NCBI GenBank assembly: GCA_020726505.1
Contig: JAHLEZ010000017.1
Location: 1,364,001 to 1,428,000 of the forward strand
Reading direction: 5' to 3'
DNA length: 64,000 nucleotides
Source: Leptodontidium sp. MPI-SDFR-AT-0119
Lineage: Eukaryota; Ascomycota; Leotiomycetes; Helotiales; Leptodontidiaceae
Under the pieces are notes generated by a model that worked only from the letters and a program-made list of their open reading frames with translations, was not told the DNA's origin and did not search any database. The translations under genes and the position numbers were made by a program. Below are positions 15,136 to 27,700 of the stretch, piece by piece (position 1 is the first letter of the stretch; every line of letters begins with the position of its first letter).

Positions 15136-16889
15136 ATCGAACAGCACCCATAACACATTCTCTTGCGGGAGAAGGCCATCTTGAGCTGGCAGAATGGACG
15201 GCCAAATATACGAAAAGGGAGTGAAACTGATCTGGTGGGGCAAGTCGCACAGCCCTTCTACTATGTCGCGCAGGACGAAACGGACAACGATTGACATGAC
15301 AGCGCACTGGCTTGCAAGGAGTTGGCTGCTGCTGGTGCATCCAAAGAAGGAATGTGACGAACAGACGAACTCATCTCACGTTTGTTCTAGAGATGTTTCG
15401 AGGAAAGGTCTGATTAGAGTTGCAGGCGAGCGACCCCTTGGCGCTCAGCCGTCCGGATGGGGATAAGTGGCATCGGCTGACTCGTGTTGCGGACCTCGTA
15501 CCTGCACATCACTTGCTATATTCTCTACGTTTTGATAGGTATTTATTCTTCTTTGTATCTGATGATCTGGAGACAAAGACAAAGTATTGGATACGATAAG
15601 GCAAGAATTCTCTTGGCATACGTAGGTATGCTGTCCCTGGAGGTCAAAAGGACGTCATCCTTACTACTGTAGAGAGTTATTTTGATCTACCGTTACTAGT
15701 CGTTCAAGCCCAGCTTATGACCTTAAAATGACATGCATGCAGCGATCCTTCCATTAAATGATGTCGGCTCGCTCTTTTTTTGTCTCCAAGGCTGGATATC
15801 TTTCAAAGGACTTCTCTGCCGCCAACTTTGGTAATTCCAATTCTACTGCTGTTGGAATCAGATATCAAGTTTTAACTAGCACTTTAATTCGAGCAACGTA
15901 AGCAAAATAAATTAAAGTAATACTAAATAATCATCTCAAGCTAGTATAATTGTGACGGCTATCTGAAAATTCACTATCCTACCACTGACCTCTAATCAAT
16001 GAATATTTTAATCTAACATTTCCTCTAAGCCGCTATTGCTAGTTCGCTTCCCTTTTACAATTTCTCTACTAGGAAAATAAGCCTGTAATTTGATTGCAAA
16101 TGCCTCATTCTAATCCTTGCTTTGCCTTACTATAATCTCTCTCTATTACAAGCGATCTGCCGCCGCTAGTTTCATCATTTACCAGAATTCGTTATTACTA
16201 TTATCCTTATTAGTTAAAGTCGTTAACTAAGCAAGATCATCTTTCAACAGAGCTATCCGCAAACTAGGAAGTTTAAGGAGTTCTTACGACTGTTTTTTAA
16301 GACTTGTTATTAAGCTTTATATTTAACTGCTTATACTACGCGTACCTCCTTATTTATATCTTTACGCTAGATCCTAATAGGCTTTATTATATTGCTTTAT
16401 TTTGCTTTTTAGTAGTAGTATTTTTTTATTTTTGGCTTTATTAGTAAGCAACATGTGTCGCACTACGGGTTCCTCGCCTGCCAACAGGGCTACCACTTAG
16501 AATCCTATTGGTTTACGACTAACATATATTTTATTGGAGACTTGTTATCACCGTGGTAACGTGTACGCTAACCGTAGGCGAGTTACCGATGACTTGCCCT
16601 GCCTGCCTGTCTGCCTGAACACATCGTTTTCAGCTTGCTTCTTTCCAGGCCTATAAATAAATAGTCTGGACAAGCCACCCTTCCAACCCGACACGAATCA
16701 CATTATCGCTAGCCACATATCGGTACCAATCCAACGTGTCTGGGGCGAACCTAACCAACATGACGGTCATCGAAAACCGAGCTGCGTTGCTCGGAAGTGC
16801 TTCGTGGAACGGAGCTGCCGATTATAAAACTGGCGACGAACTCCACGAGCGAGCAATAGCATTCTTTGCGGCGGTCAAGTGGGATTAGT
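15136..16889. other. intergenic with AT-rich block
   Basis: The 5' flank of GH76 is followed, at about 15,860-16,460, by a strongly AT-rich, stop-dense block with TTAGTAGTAG and poly-T runs. No gene is visible. The composition differs sharply from both flanks and resembles a RIP-worn repeat relic, but no transposon hallmark is recognisable. Confidence 0.4.
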
Positions 16890-18007
16890 TGGGTTGCAAG
16901 ACTTAGGCTACCCTTGCTGAAAGCGGTCTTTGGTGACCGCGAGGCGCTCGATCCTGCGAGTTCTCTCAAGGTCGAAATTGCCAGCATGAAGTTCTTCAAG
17001 TATGTCTGTCGTAATTGGATTACGTCTGAGTTGCGCTGACCTTGTGTTTCCTTGAGAAGGGCTAGGACCTCTATTCCTGTTCCGGCCGTGTATAGTTACA
17101 GCACTGATCCAGCTAATGACATTGGCGCCCCGTACATTCTGATGGATTACATTGACGGAACGGTTGCCACGGAGCTACGGGTGGCTAGGAATTGTGAGTT
17201 GGGCTCATTCGGCACGCCCAGTCAAGATCGAAAGTTCAGGGAGCAAATGGCTAGCATTCAGGTTGAGCTATCCTCATTCAAATTTGACAGGATCGGAAGT
17301 CTGTATCAGGACGAGAAGACATCGGATTTCTTCATCGGCCCAGAAACTGAGACAGGGAAAGGCCCTTGGACGTCCTCAATGGACTACTTTGCCGACCTTG
17401 CAAGCCACGCACTTCAAGTATGCGTAGCTGATGCAGAGCTTGATGTCCAAACAAGTTGCTCGTTTGCAGTCCCGATTCTCTTCAAGCATCTCATCTCGTT
17501 GTACGGCCAAAAGAGTAGCTGGACAGGCCCTTCCAGCCTCACGAATCGTGATTTCGGAGCCCACAACCTTCTCGTGAATGACGATTTCGAAATCAGCGGC
17601 GTGATCGATTTCGACGGAGTCATGGCTGCGCCGATGGAAGTGGTTGCCCAGCGTTGACAGCGTTGACAGGGCTTAAGCGGGAGCCCCCCGGACATGTCGA
17701 GACACGGCCACTCGCAATCGACCGCATCAAAAGGACAGAGCCAAAACTCAAGGAATACAAGAACTTTGTAGAAGCAGCCGAAGCTCGGATGGGCGGCAGT
17801 ATGAATGGGGAAGCATCGGTTGCAAACATGATGTTGTCAAACGCCACGAGCGTATTCCAAGGCCTGCTGCGATTCGCCAGTCACCAAAAATTCGTGAACG
17901 ACAAGTGGATGGAAGCAAACCTGAGGCTCCTCCGCGAGCATGCCGGCTCGAGTCTGCAGAGTTTCCAGCTTCCTAGTTCATCCGCTGATCCATGCACAGA
18001 GGAGTGA
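16890..18007 (+). pseudogene. aminoglycoside-phosphotransferase-like (APH/choline-kinase fold) gene, disrupted
   Basis: The readable coding pieces are RLPLLKAVFGDREALD before an intron (GTATGT at about 17000 to AAG at 17060), then 17061-17657 with IPVPAVYSY, APYILMDYIDG, the Brenner-like LTNRDFGAHNLLVND, and VIDFDG. At about 17652 the frame meets TGA inside a direct duplication (cagcgttgacagcgttgacag). The expected continuation (LTGLKREPPGHVETRPLAI...) resumes in another frame and ends at 18007. The 5' part around 16,880 also needs a frame change. These APH-like fungal proteins are usually about 400 aa. A pseudogene is most likely; base-call errors could also explain it. Confidence 0.65.
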
Positions 18008-18559
18008 TCATGTATGTGCCCAACAAAGGCGACCAGCCATTAGGAGAGAGGGTCGCTGGTAAAATGAATGCATCGGCAAGGCTGCGAAAGCCTAGGGGCG
18101 TCAGGAATGGAATGGAATGGAATGTGCGTCGTGCCACTGGGAGTTTTTCTTCTTTTCTTTAGCTACAAAGAAAGGGTCTTGGAAAAACAGTACAGTCGAC
18201 ACAATGATTGATACCAGGGATGCCACTGAATGCGCAAAATGTTTCCCCTCGCGATATAAGATTCACCCTTGCTTACTTTGACTCACCTAAGCCCCCAGGA
18301 AAAGCAGCTCTACTGACTTTTTCGGGCAAAAACAAATGTTCTTCAGGTCAGGATTAACGTGTGTCAATCATCTGTCCTTTGACCTCGATACCTCCCCCAA
18401 TCTCGAAGCACATGATTACTGCCGGGCGGTCAAGAAGCGAGGCTGAGCTTATGTCAGCTGCCACTCGTCAGCCGGACTGGGCTGCGGAACAAACACAAAC
18501 CAAAACAAAGCAGCCGAGCTTCCCAATCCAAACGTCAATTGGCAGCTCAAGCAGTCAAC
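18008..18559. other. intergenic, no gene seen
   Basis: Promoter side of the Sam50 gene. A short GGAATGGAATGGAATGG run lies near 18,105-18,121. Nothing else is recognisable. Confidence 0.45.
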
Positions 18560-20256
18560 ATGGCCAATCCTGCGGATTCAGGAGACGATGTAAGCTTTAC
18601 CCTCACGCCATCTCTTTGCGTACGAACCCCGGCGGACACAATGGCTGATTCACACGCATCCAGCTCTTTGAGAGTCTTCGCAAACAGGATCCCAAGGCAG
18701 AAGAGAAGGCCAAGCTGGTGGCAGAAAGAGAAGCTGCCCAGAATGCAAAGGCACAGCAGAGGTTGATGGAGCTGGTATATATCTCAGACTCCTTATAGTG
18801 GCAGAGGCTTACAGAAGCAGATTGGCAGCAATTCCTCCCTCCCAGTCACTGTCTCCTCGATCCGAGTCATAGGTGTAAATCATACCCGCCGCGCCTTTCT
18901 AGACCGCATATTCGATCCTCTCCTCAGCGCAAACAGAGACGCTCCATATACGTTAGGGGAAGCTCTGCAAGAGGTCGGGAGTGCTGCAGATAAACTGCGA
19001 CGATTCGGTAGGCTTCTGCCTTTGGATGCACCATCTTCTCTAACTGTCTAGAAATTTTCCACCCGTCTCTACACACATTTATCGATCGTCCTTCACCGAC
19101 CGACCCCTCAAGTACACCTACAGATATCGATATTTACCTCAAAGCCGAAGAACGAAGCCGAATATCTCTCAAAACCGGTACAGATCTAGGGAATGTCGAG
19201 GGCTCAGCATATGGCAATCTCACATGGAGGAATATATTTGGAGGCGCGGAGTCTCTAAATCTCAATGCCTCAGCCGGAACAAGAACACGCTCCGCATATC
19301 AAGCAACATTCGAGACTCCCATTCTCAGCGATCCAGAGAAGAGAATTACGGTCGATGCTCTCCAAAGCAGCACGTCAAAACCATGGTGCAGTCACGATGA
19401 AGCCTTGAAAGGAATGGGATTGAAATACAGCTGGGCTACGGAATCAGGGACACGGCATCAAGTAGGCTACACAGGAGTCTGGAGACAAGTCACAGGTTTA
19501 GCAGCAAATGCCAGTCCTACAGTTCGCCACGATGCAGGAGATAGCGTCAAGAGCAGTATCTCGCACACCTGGCTCTCGGACCAACGCAACCACCCTTTCC
19601 TCCCCAACAAAGGGCACCTCCTCAAGACCGTGTCCGAGATAGCCGGCTGGGGACCTCTTCAAGGTGACGTCGCTTTCTGGAAATCAGAATTCGAAACTTC
19701 CGGCGCAATTGCGGTGCCTGTTCCAGGCATCCAAGGCGATAGCGGGGTCTCACTCACTGGTGGCTTCAGAGCAGGCATGCTGTATCCTCTGCCCGTTGGT
19801 TTCAGCTCCACTTCCCAACCGAGTAGGATAAACGACCGTTTTCAACTCGGTGGTCCGACTGATGTCCGCGGCTTTAAGATCTCGGGACTGGGACCTCGAG
19901 ATGGACCTGATGCGGTTGGAGGTGACATCTACGCTGCTGGCTCCGCGAACCTTCTCGTACCTTTCCCACGCGTGGGCAAGGACTCGCCTTTACGTATGCA
20001 ATTCTTCGCCAACGCGGGAAGGCTACTGGCGTTAAGGGATTTGGGGGAGCAGGGGAGCAAGAGTGCGCAGAAGAGTGTTTATAGCACAGTTGCGCAACTG
20101 GCAGATGGAGCTCCCAGCCTGGCGGCTGGTGTGGGTGTTGTTTACGCCCATCCGGTTGCTAGGTTCGAAATGAACTTCAGCTTGCCTCTGATCCTGAGGA
20201 GGGGGGAAGAGGGACGGAAAGGCCTGCAGTTTGGGGTTGGAATTAACTTCTTGTAG
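18560..20256 (+). CDS. SAM50: mitochondrial sorting and assembly machinery subunit Sam50
   Basis: Four exons (18560-18589, 18664-18774, 18821-19007, 19052-20256) give 510 aa. This is the Omp85-family core of the SAM complex, which folds beta-barrel proteins into the mitochondrial outer membrane. The short first exon (MANPADSGDD) leads into a charged helix, then a POTRA domain (about residues 50-125, VTVSSIRVIGVNHTRRAFLD). The 16-strand bacterial-surface-antigen barrel follows (SAYGNLTWRNIFGGAESLNL, GVWRQVTGLAANASPTVR, DAGDSVKSSISHTW). The LGGPTDVRGF motif is the conserved Omp85 loop-6 RGF signature. The barrel ends in FGVGINFL, a beta-signal-like C-terminus. All phases agree. An essential housekeeping gene. 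Confidence 0.93.
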
Positions 20257-21593
20257 GTGAACCGGGCTCTGGCCTGAATGGAGGGTGTGTGTACATAGGG
20301 GTTGTATGATGGCTGTATGATATGTGTGATAGATGAAAGGTCAAACACAACTTCAGATCGTAAGTTCAAAGATGCATTTGCGAGCAATTGTGGTGTGTCC
20401 ATCAAGGTATTTAATAAGCTATTCCCTTCGCCCCCTTCAGTCATATTTTTCATCAAAGAGAATCAAACCCCCAGTCACGAGTCGAGTTCTGGGAACAGTA
20501 GCTCACAAGGTGTCCCCTTGCTTCATTATCTCTATATTATCTTTCCCTCCCCTCTCCTCCCCTCTTCTCCCGGCTCGACCCGGGAATCACCATTCACCTA
20601 TCCCCAGTCTGCCTTCCCGCCACCCATCTCTCCGCTTCGAGTTCACACATATAAATCCGCATCAAATTACAGCAGCAGATATTGTCTCAAACCACATCAC
20701 AAAGCGACTTCAGAATATAAGTACAAGAAGGTAGGAACCTAGCACATTGTGCTCGGCCAAGACCCCTGGTCCAACAGGCGGAGCGCAATTTGCTATGCTA
20801 TGGCATCGACAATCAGAGCAGCTTCGGCAACAGGTCACACATCGATAGAAAAGCGACTTCGAGTCCCTAGCCCGAGTCAACTTCCACCCGGACGGTGTTT
20901 TCCTTCGTCCATGCCCTACACAATAACGCCAGAGATATCGTCGACGTCAAAGGGATAGAAGTCTCGTCCCTCCTACTCGATCCTGCTGCCGCGTGCAGTG
21001 GTAGGGGTGGATTTCCAATCGCTTGATCGGTTGGGTGGTAAACTTGTGGAGTTTTACACGGGAACACGTCGAGATTTGGAACCAGGAGCCCTCTTTCGGA
21101 ATCGAAGAAATTCACTCGTCATGGGAATCTGGTTTTCCAGGGTACCAACAGAGAAGTTCGAAAGTCGAAATCTCACTCAGGGCGAAGCGAGCCAAGGGGA
21201 AGTGTGTGTATATCAAGGCTATTCCTTTTTTTCTTTCCATCCACTGTCGTCTTCACTCCACAGGCGTTTAATCCGACGAAAATTTCATTGAAGGTTTCTC
21301 ACATTTTCAATCAAGAGATCAAAAACTCATAGGTTGTCCCAGAAGTGTAAATGATTGAATGCTACTGCAGTCCTCTTCCCCACACAGTCCTTCTTCACCT
21401 GTCATTCCCTTGAGTCTTACAGAAAATTTACAATAACAAACTCCACCAATGCATAAACTCATCATCTCCTCCACTCCCTAAACTCAGATCCAGCCCTCAA
21501 GTATCGATCTCGACATCACAGCGGCTGTCGATCGCCAAGGCGAAGAAGGGTTGAAGTCATGTGCTCAAAGGTTGAGAGGAAGATGATGGCCGT
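20257..21593. other. intergenic with possible decayed coding patches
   Basis: The Sam50 3' flank. At about 20,850-21,010 on the plus strand, protein-like patches appear in two frames one base apart (DFESLARVNFHPDGVF, then LHNNARDIVDVKG). They may be remnants of a lost gene or chance. A pyrimidine-rich tract lies near 20,530-20,570. Confidence 0.3.
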
Positions 21594-21727
21594 TTAGTGC
21601 TACGGAAAGATATTAGTTTTAGGCTCAAGGTATGTGAAGATGGACAAGAAAGACGAACAGAGCAGCAGGAGCAGCTATCGCAAGTGCTGCATCCAGAGCA
21701 CTTGGCGCAGGAACAGCTATCTCCCAT
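21594..21727 (-). CDS. tiny cysteine-rich metallothionein-like protein
   Basis: From the ATG at 21727 the frame reads MGDSCSCAKC, SGCSTC, DSCSCC: 8 cysteines in 22 residues, mostly CxC and CxxC, the hallmark of a metal-thiolate peptide. I propose an intron 21658-21600 (donor GTTCGT, branch CTAAT, acceptor CCGTAG), giving a 24-aa protein ending CCSH. Without splicing the frame runs on for about 35 unlike residues (RLSCPSSHTL...). A TATAAG box lies about 135 nt upstream on the minus strand (about 21,858), followed by a C/A-rich leader (CACCAACCTCAACCGTAAAC). Likely copper/zinc buffering in the cytosol. The cysteine spacing differs from the neighbouring gene at 23 kb. Confidence 0.55.
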
Positions 21728-23022
21728 GTTTACGGTTGAGGTTGGTGGATTGACGAACTTGAAGATGGATTGTATTTTATGTGGAAGTGTGAAGATTGTA
21801 GGTTTGCTTGTCTTGATGAGTGAAATAAAGATGGAATACACGAGGAAGTTGGAGGTACTTATACCCCGAGGAGGAGACAATCAACACGGAATTGGGATAA
21901 CAGGTGATGGCGGTACAAGCGGAGTTGTACCACACCATCAAGAATCCATTCTCAACCCAAGATCGACGAGAGCGTGGGATTCGAGTCTAATATTACACTA
22001 CTTCCTCCAAGAGGGATCACGAGAGCGACAGCCAAGGGTTAAAGTGATAGCTCTACTGCCCTAGCCTGCGGGACTACCCAGTGCCCGACTCAAGAGCCAA
22101 TGGCTACCTTAATCTCCCCTCCCTCCCTCGTATATGTTAGATTGAGATAGCAAAGTCCCAGAAAGATAGACTTCAAGAAAAAAGAAATCAGATTCTTCTC
22201 ATTTGTTGGAGATAGGCATCAGCCCGAGAGAGCGATCATGAGATGGATCGACAAGAAGCAAGCAAGGCTCTATCTCACGACTAGTATCATAAATGAAGAG
22301 TGATTTGAATTGACGGTACTTGCGATCTAATCACCACCATCAAATTATTGGCATGTCCTGATCATGATAAGATAAAGAAAGGCGTTGACCGTTGCGCCGA
22401 TGCCTTCCCAAGCTCGGCCGGCCGTTCAGAGGTCTTCTGGTACAGTACAGAATGCCAGGACTTGGGTTCGAATAAGGTAAGTGGATGTACGTGGCAATCA
22501 GTTTCTGGCGTGGGGGAGAGAAAGAAGGTTTGACGGCGTCCTACAACCACAGCAGGACGTAAGCGAGGCAAGCCGCTGCATGCAATGAGGGTGGATTTTG
22601 ACAAACCAGAAGCTTGGAATAACCCGATTTGTGGAGTGAGGCCCAGATGTACAAAGTGGTCTAAACTTAAGAGTTGAATACCTATCAAATGTCAGTGTTC
22701 AAGGATCTCAAGTAAAAACCTTCACTCAAAGCATACTCAGTCTCAGTTATTATGCACGTGGGGAGAGTCGATTGTTTCGATGTTTGTGGACTGAATTTAT
22801 TCCGACGAGCTCTACTCAATGGTACAGTACATTTTGATCCTTTTTCCAAACCCAATTATCCATACCCACTCAAATATCAATGCATCAACCTTGCCTTGAA
22901 ATCCATATCCACATCCCCATGCTCAAAGACGCAGCCCCGTGCCGAAGGCGACCGGAGATGAAAGAGTGAAGAGACAGCAAGTAAAGGCGAATTGGAGAAA
23001 GGTTGGTAGATATTTGAGGAGT
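21728..23022. other. intergenic between the two metallothionein-type genes
   Basis: Contains the TATAAG promoter of the 21.7-kb gene (about 21,858). A GGGTTCGAAT string near 22,465 has no tRNA fold around it. No other gene is seen. Confidence 0.4.
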
Positions 23023-23246
23023 TTATTTTCCGCAGTTGGAGCATGAGCAGTCGGAACCGCAGGTGCCTATCACCGAGATGGTTAGTTTCTTTTTATTGTG
23101 TTTGATTTAGGATGTTCAAGTGCTAGTGGTGTTGAGGTAAGTAGAGTGGGGTGGAAGGAAAGGAATCGTAATGCCAAGATAGTCCGTGAGTGGGATATGG
23201 GGAACTGACAGTCAGAGGTACCAGTGCATCCGCATTCGGTTTTCAT
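23023..23246 (-). CDS. Neurospora-type copper metallothionein
   Basis: A two-exon microgene on the minus strand: 23246-23210 and 23066-23023. The intron starts GTCAGT and has an ACTAAC branch site before GATAG. It encodes 26 aa: MKTECGCTGTSDC followed by TCGSDCSCSNCGK. The seven cysteines are spaced C-x-C-x5-C-x-C-x3-C-x-C-x2-C, which is the spacing known for the 25-26-aa Neurospora crassa copper metallothionein. It should bind Cu(I) through all seven thiolates and serve cytosolic copper storage or detoxification. A TATATATA stretch lies upstream near 23,560, which implies a leader of up to 300 nt. It is too short for ordinary gene callers. Confidence 0.8.
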
Positions 23247-24234
23247 AATAGTAGATTTCGAAGTGGTTTTTGGTGAGAGTTTTGAAGTAACTGAGTGAGT
23301 CGAATATATTGTTTGAGTCTGTAGATATTTGAAGATGCTGAATCAGAATCGACGGTGGGACAAGGCACCTTTTATGTTTCCACAGTCTCCTCGACCTGCC
23401 TCGCATCCAGATCTGATCAGACATGGCTCAGCTTGTGAAACTGCTTTACTTTGCGTATTTCATGCGTTGAACTTGGTATATCTGTTTGTGCTGGGTACTT
23501 TGTGAGCTTTTACTCCCGGGATTCAGGGTGGTCTTCTCTAAGCGGATGTAGAGCGCGGATATATATAGAGATAGAGAGGGTGGAAGTTGTTACAGGTGAT
23601 TATTTACGTTTGAGGGTTTGAGAAACTGCATGGCATGACCCGAGAGCAGGCCTTCGTTATTGTAAGAGTGGTTATACCTGTGTCTTACAGTTCTCAGCCC
23701 CCTAGTTTGAGTTTGGAGTAGGAAATCGATGTTTCTTTTGTCCATGGAACTCCCGCTCGAGAACTGGCATGTGTCAACAGCTCCTCCAATTTTTCCACCT
23801 ATGAGAGCATCCCAAAGGTTCTTTGGTGAAGAATTGAGTCACTAGTCAACAGCCATTACATCTGAATCTCAAAGTGTTTTCCCCACTCGACATGTCACTG
23901 CATCTAAGGCCCAGGCATCTCCATACAACGAAACCGACCACGCTGGCCTGGCAGCGGCACCACTTCGAGACAATGAAGGAACAGAATGGTGCCTGGTAAC
24001 TTTCAAAATTACCAGGAAAGATACGCCACACACTTGTGATGCAAATGACTTACTGTTTTAGCTCTTGGAGATCAAACTCAACCCGCAGTCAGAAACCCGA
24101 AGGCCGGTCGGTGGAACGAGTTTTCCCGTGGAGACACAATCAATCGTGCTGAAACATTACCTTACATGTTTTAATCACAAAGTTAAGCAGTGTTGGCAAA
24201 GAAAATGATTGCAGATTGGTTGCTAGATTCAAAA
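23247..24234. other. intergenic, metallothionein 5' flank
   Basis: A TATATATAGAGATAGAGAG tract at about 23,560-23,578 is the likely core promoter of the metallothionein. No gene is seen between it and the end of the Ldi-like gene. Confidence 0.4.
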
Positions 24235-24781
24235 TTACTCTACTTGAACAAATACAACATCCACCGGTTTGCTAGTAACAACAACCTTAATCTCCAAAAT
24301 CCCATCCTCATCAACAATCGAGGTTCTCAACAGCTTTTGATCAATATATACTGCCCAATTCCCCGGTCTCAGGTTCCGACCACGAGGCTTGAGAATGGTC
24401 TGTCCTTCATCCCAAGTCCTCACCGTGAGAATCAGAGCCTTCTTCTCATCATCCCAGATGCCCCGTAGGAAATCAACGCCATCGTTTAACGTTACACCAT
24501 CAATCCAGGGTCGAGTTTCCAAAACCTCCTTCGTCCAGGGCTGTTCCCAAATCAGCTTCTGGCCATTCGGAACGTTCAACCGGCTGTAGGCGATGCCGGC
24601 ATTTCCAGAAAACGGTTCCATGCAAGTTATTTCTGCGGAGTCCGGGTCTTGTTCGTCTTTTCGCGGGTAGAAGAGTCCGCCATGTTCCCATGTTGGTTGA
24701 AGGTGCGTGTCAGCGTAATCGAGCACATCCTTGAGTTGCTCTATCTTGCCTAGCTCTGAGAGCCACTGGCAGATGATACCA

Positions 24782-24789
24782 TACAAGGG
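24782..24789. repeat. hAT target-site duplication, left copy
   Basis: TACAAGGG directly before the CAGCG terminus. It is identical to the copy at 28139-28146, and 8 bp is the hAT-family length. Confidence 0.85.
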
Positions 24790-27700
24790 CAGCGTATGAC
24801 TTCGCCCAGCCTAGCCTCCGCCCAAGTCAGCCTGCCCAAGCCTTCCTCCTCCTCGCCTGTCCTCCAAGCAGCTACTCCTAGCCTAATCCTAGCCTAGCTT
24901 TCTGCTCAGCCTAGCCTAGCCAAGGGGGGAGGCTGGGCTAGGCTGGGCAAGGCAAAATAGGGGTAATTTTATATAGGGTGGTGGTAATTAACCTCCGACG
25001 AGCTGGGTTCCCAACCACGATATTTCTAATGAATGATACATTAATTTCCACCTAATTGAACCTTATTTCTGGTGGTACTGATGTCACTGTACATATTTTT
25101 ATTCATTTTGTGAATCTAGCTCGTAAATTCAACTTTGAACCTGTCAATTCTTAATTCTTTACTTTCTATCTATTATCTTTTGGAATTACCTTATAGTATG
25201 GCTTCTCTTGCAACCGCCATTGATATCAACGACAGTGATTCTGATTTGACTACTCTTAATTCAGGGGATACGCCTACAAATCCATGGAGCAACGATACCC
25301 CTCAAATTCAAGCTTTCCAAAGAGCTTTGGCCGACAAAATCCAATATCAACAGGTCCTTGATAGTATACCTCAAGATCACTAAATTAAGGTTAAATCGAT
25401 TCGATTTATTACCTATGAGTCATATCGTACGCCTAGGGAAGTCAAGGATGCGTGGTATTAGGGGCCCGAGCAAGCATCTGAGCTTTTCCGGGTAACTAAG
25501 GGTATATATCCTGTCTATCTAGTATACAGTACTAATTGGCCTAGGGAAAGATAAACGGGGCAAATCTCTTCAAAACCGGAAGTACTAGAAGTGCCGATAG
25601 TGCGATTGTACTCAATTTTCTACTGCCAATTCTTAGAATAAAATCGATCACCTAATGCGAACCCACGGAATATCAGAGCATGGCAGGAGGACGCCAATTC
25701 AGCCTACAATACACTGGAATGGTAAACCCATAACGGAAGAAGTGTCAATTCGCCAGGCTAAAGTATACGTCAACGTCGCTGTTACAGTCAAAAGACAGCC
25801 ATTTATCGATGCTCTAGTAGCCTTCGTCGTCATCTGTCAACTTTCACTCAGTCTAATGGTCAATACGTTGTTTGTTAAGCTATTGGAGGTGTTATACCCG
25901 AATATCAGTTAACTATTACCCCAGGCCAGCAAAACTATACGCAAATGGATTATAACTACTTTTGAAGCCCAGAAAGAGGTGTTAAAGAAGGAACTACGCC
26001 AATCTATTAGCAAAATACACTTCTCATTTGATCTTTGGACTTCTCCTAACTATTTGGCTCTAATGGGCATCGTTACACATTATATAGACGCCGCAGGGGT
26101 TAATAAATCAGTAAGTCATATTCACCTTAATATTTTTGGTCGGATGTCAGAAGTGCCCCCCGCATCTGGCCCAACTTCACTTGATTGTTTCTCATCTGCC
26201 ACGCAACATTTCTGGGAAATAGTTAGATATTCTAATAGCGCTTCATCAGCTTATCAAAACGTACTACTTAGATTTTTATAATGTTACGTGGCAGATAAGT
26301 AATTCGCCGATGCGCATTTGTTGGATTTTCTTACTATATACCTTCACTTTTGGAAAACATGACTAACTTAATAATTCTTGATTTCTAGACTTTGCTGGCT
26401 ATTCGACAGCTCCATGGCTCTCATTCGGGGGAGAATCAAGCGGAGGTTATTATACAAGTGATCAACGACTACGAATTGAAGGACAATATTGGCTACTTCG
26501 TCACGGACAATGCGACTAATAACGATACCGCCATTGAAGCTATTCTCAAGCACTTCTTTCCTGATATGACCGCTCAGAGGCGTAAAGCACGTCGCCTTCA
26601 CTGTTTAGGCCATGTAATTAACCTATCTGCTAAAGCCTTTCTTTTTAGTACGGAATATGATACTTTTGAGCAAGAAGTCAATCAAGCCGTCTACAAAGAT
26701 CTAATCAAAGAATTGAAGTTGTAGAGAAAGAGGGGACTTGTTGGAAAGCTTCACAATATCATTATTTTCATCACTCGATCGCCACAGCGCCGGGAAAAGT
26801 TTGCAGATATTAGAGGCCTGAATAGCGAAGAAAAGGGAGATTTTGACCACCTAAACTTGGTGATTAATAACGCTACTCGCTGGAACTCTTTATATTCTAT
26901 GATTGAGAGGTCTATCAAGCTACGGGACCGAATCGACCACTTTTGTATCAACTTCGCCGAGTATATACATAGCGCAGAGGCACGGAAAAGAGCTCAATCT
27001 GACGAAGAGCGAGAGCAACTGCTATCACATGATATTTTGACTGCAGACGATTAGCAAGCTCTTACAGAAGTACTAGCTGTTTTGAAGCCATTCTACGACC
27101 TTACTCTACGTGGCGAAGGTTCTCTGGCTAATTCTTCACGTGGTACGATCTCTGACTATATGCCAACGCTCAATATACTTCTCAAACACATGGAAAAGAC
27201 ACGTGATGATCTCACAGCCAGATGTAATAACTTGGAGCTAGTTACTCTATCTCTTGAGTATTTGAAGAGTTGTACAGTCAATTCGTGGACTAAACTCGAC
27301 GAATACTTTAACAAGGCAGATCAAACAGGTGCTGTATATGCGGCCGTTGTTACTAGGCCTCAGTCAAAGTGGAAATACTTCCAAAACACGTGGAGAAACT
27401 ACCCTAAGACCTGGCTTACTCGCGGAAAGAATACTCTTGATCTCTTATGGAACGAATATCTCGATTCCGACATTGAAGGTACCGGAGAAGCAGGGGGAAA
27501 GCGGCCAAGAGCTTGTACCATAGATGATTTCTAGAAGGAGACAGATATGACTTTGTTAGAAGATGACGAGCTAGAAGATTAACTAAAGGTATGGCTCGAC
27601 TTAAAGCCGATTTCGTTGGAAGAGCCTCTAATCGACTTCTGGAGGAGGCAGCGGGCAGTCAATTCTACGGGTAGATTGGCCTAATTAGCCCTTGATATGG

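Noticed and set aside
20850..21290. Protein-like patches (LHNNARDIVDVKG and others)
   Set aside because: They sit in different frames with stops between and match no family I know; recorded only as a possible relic.
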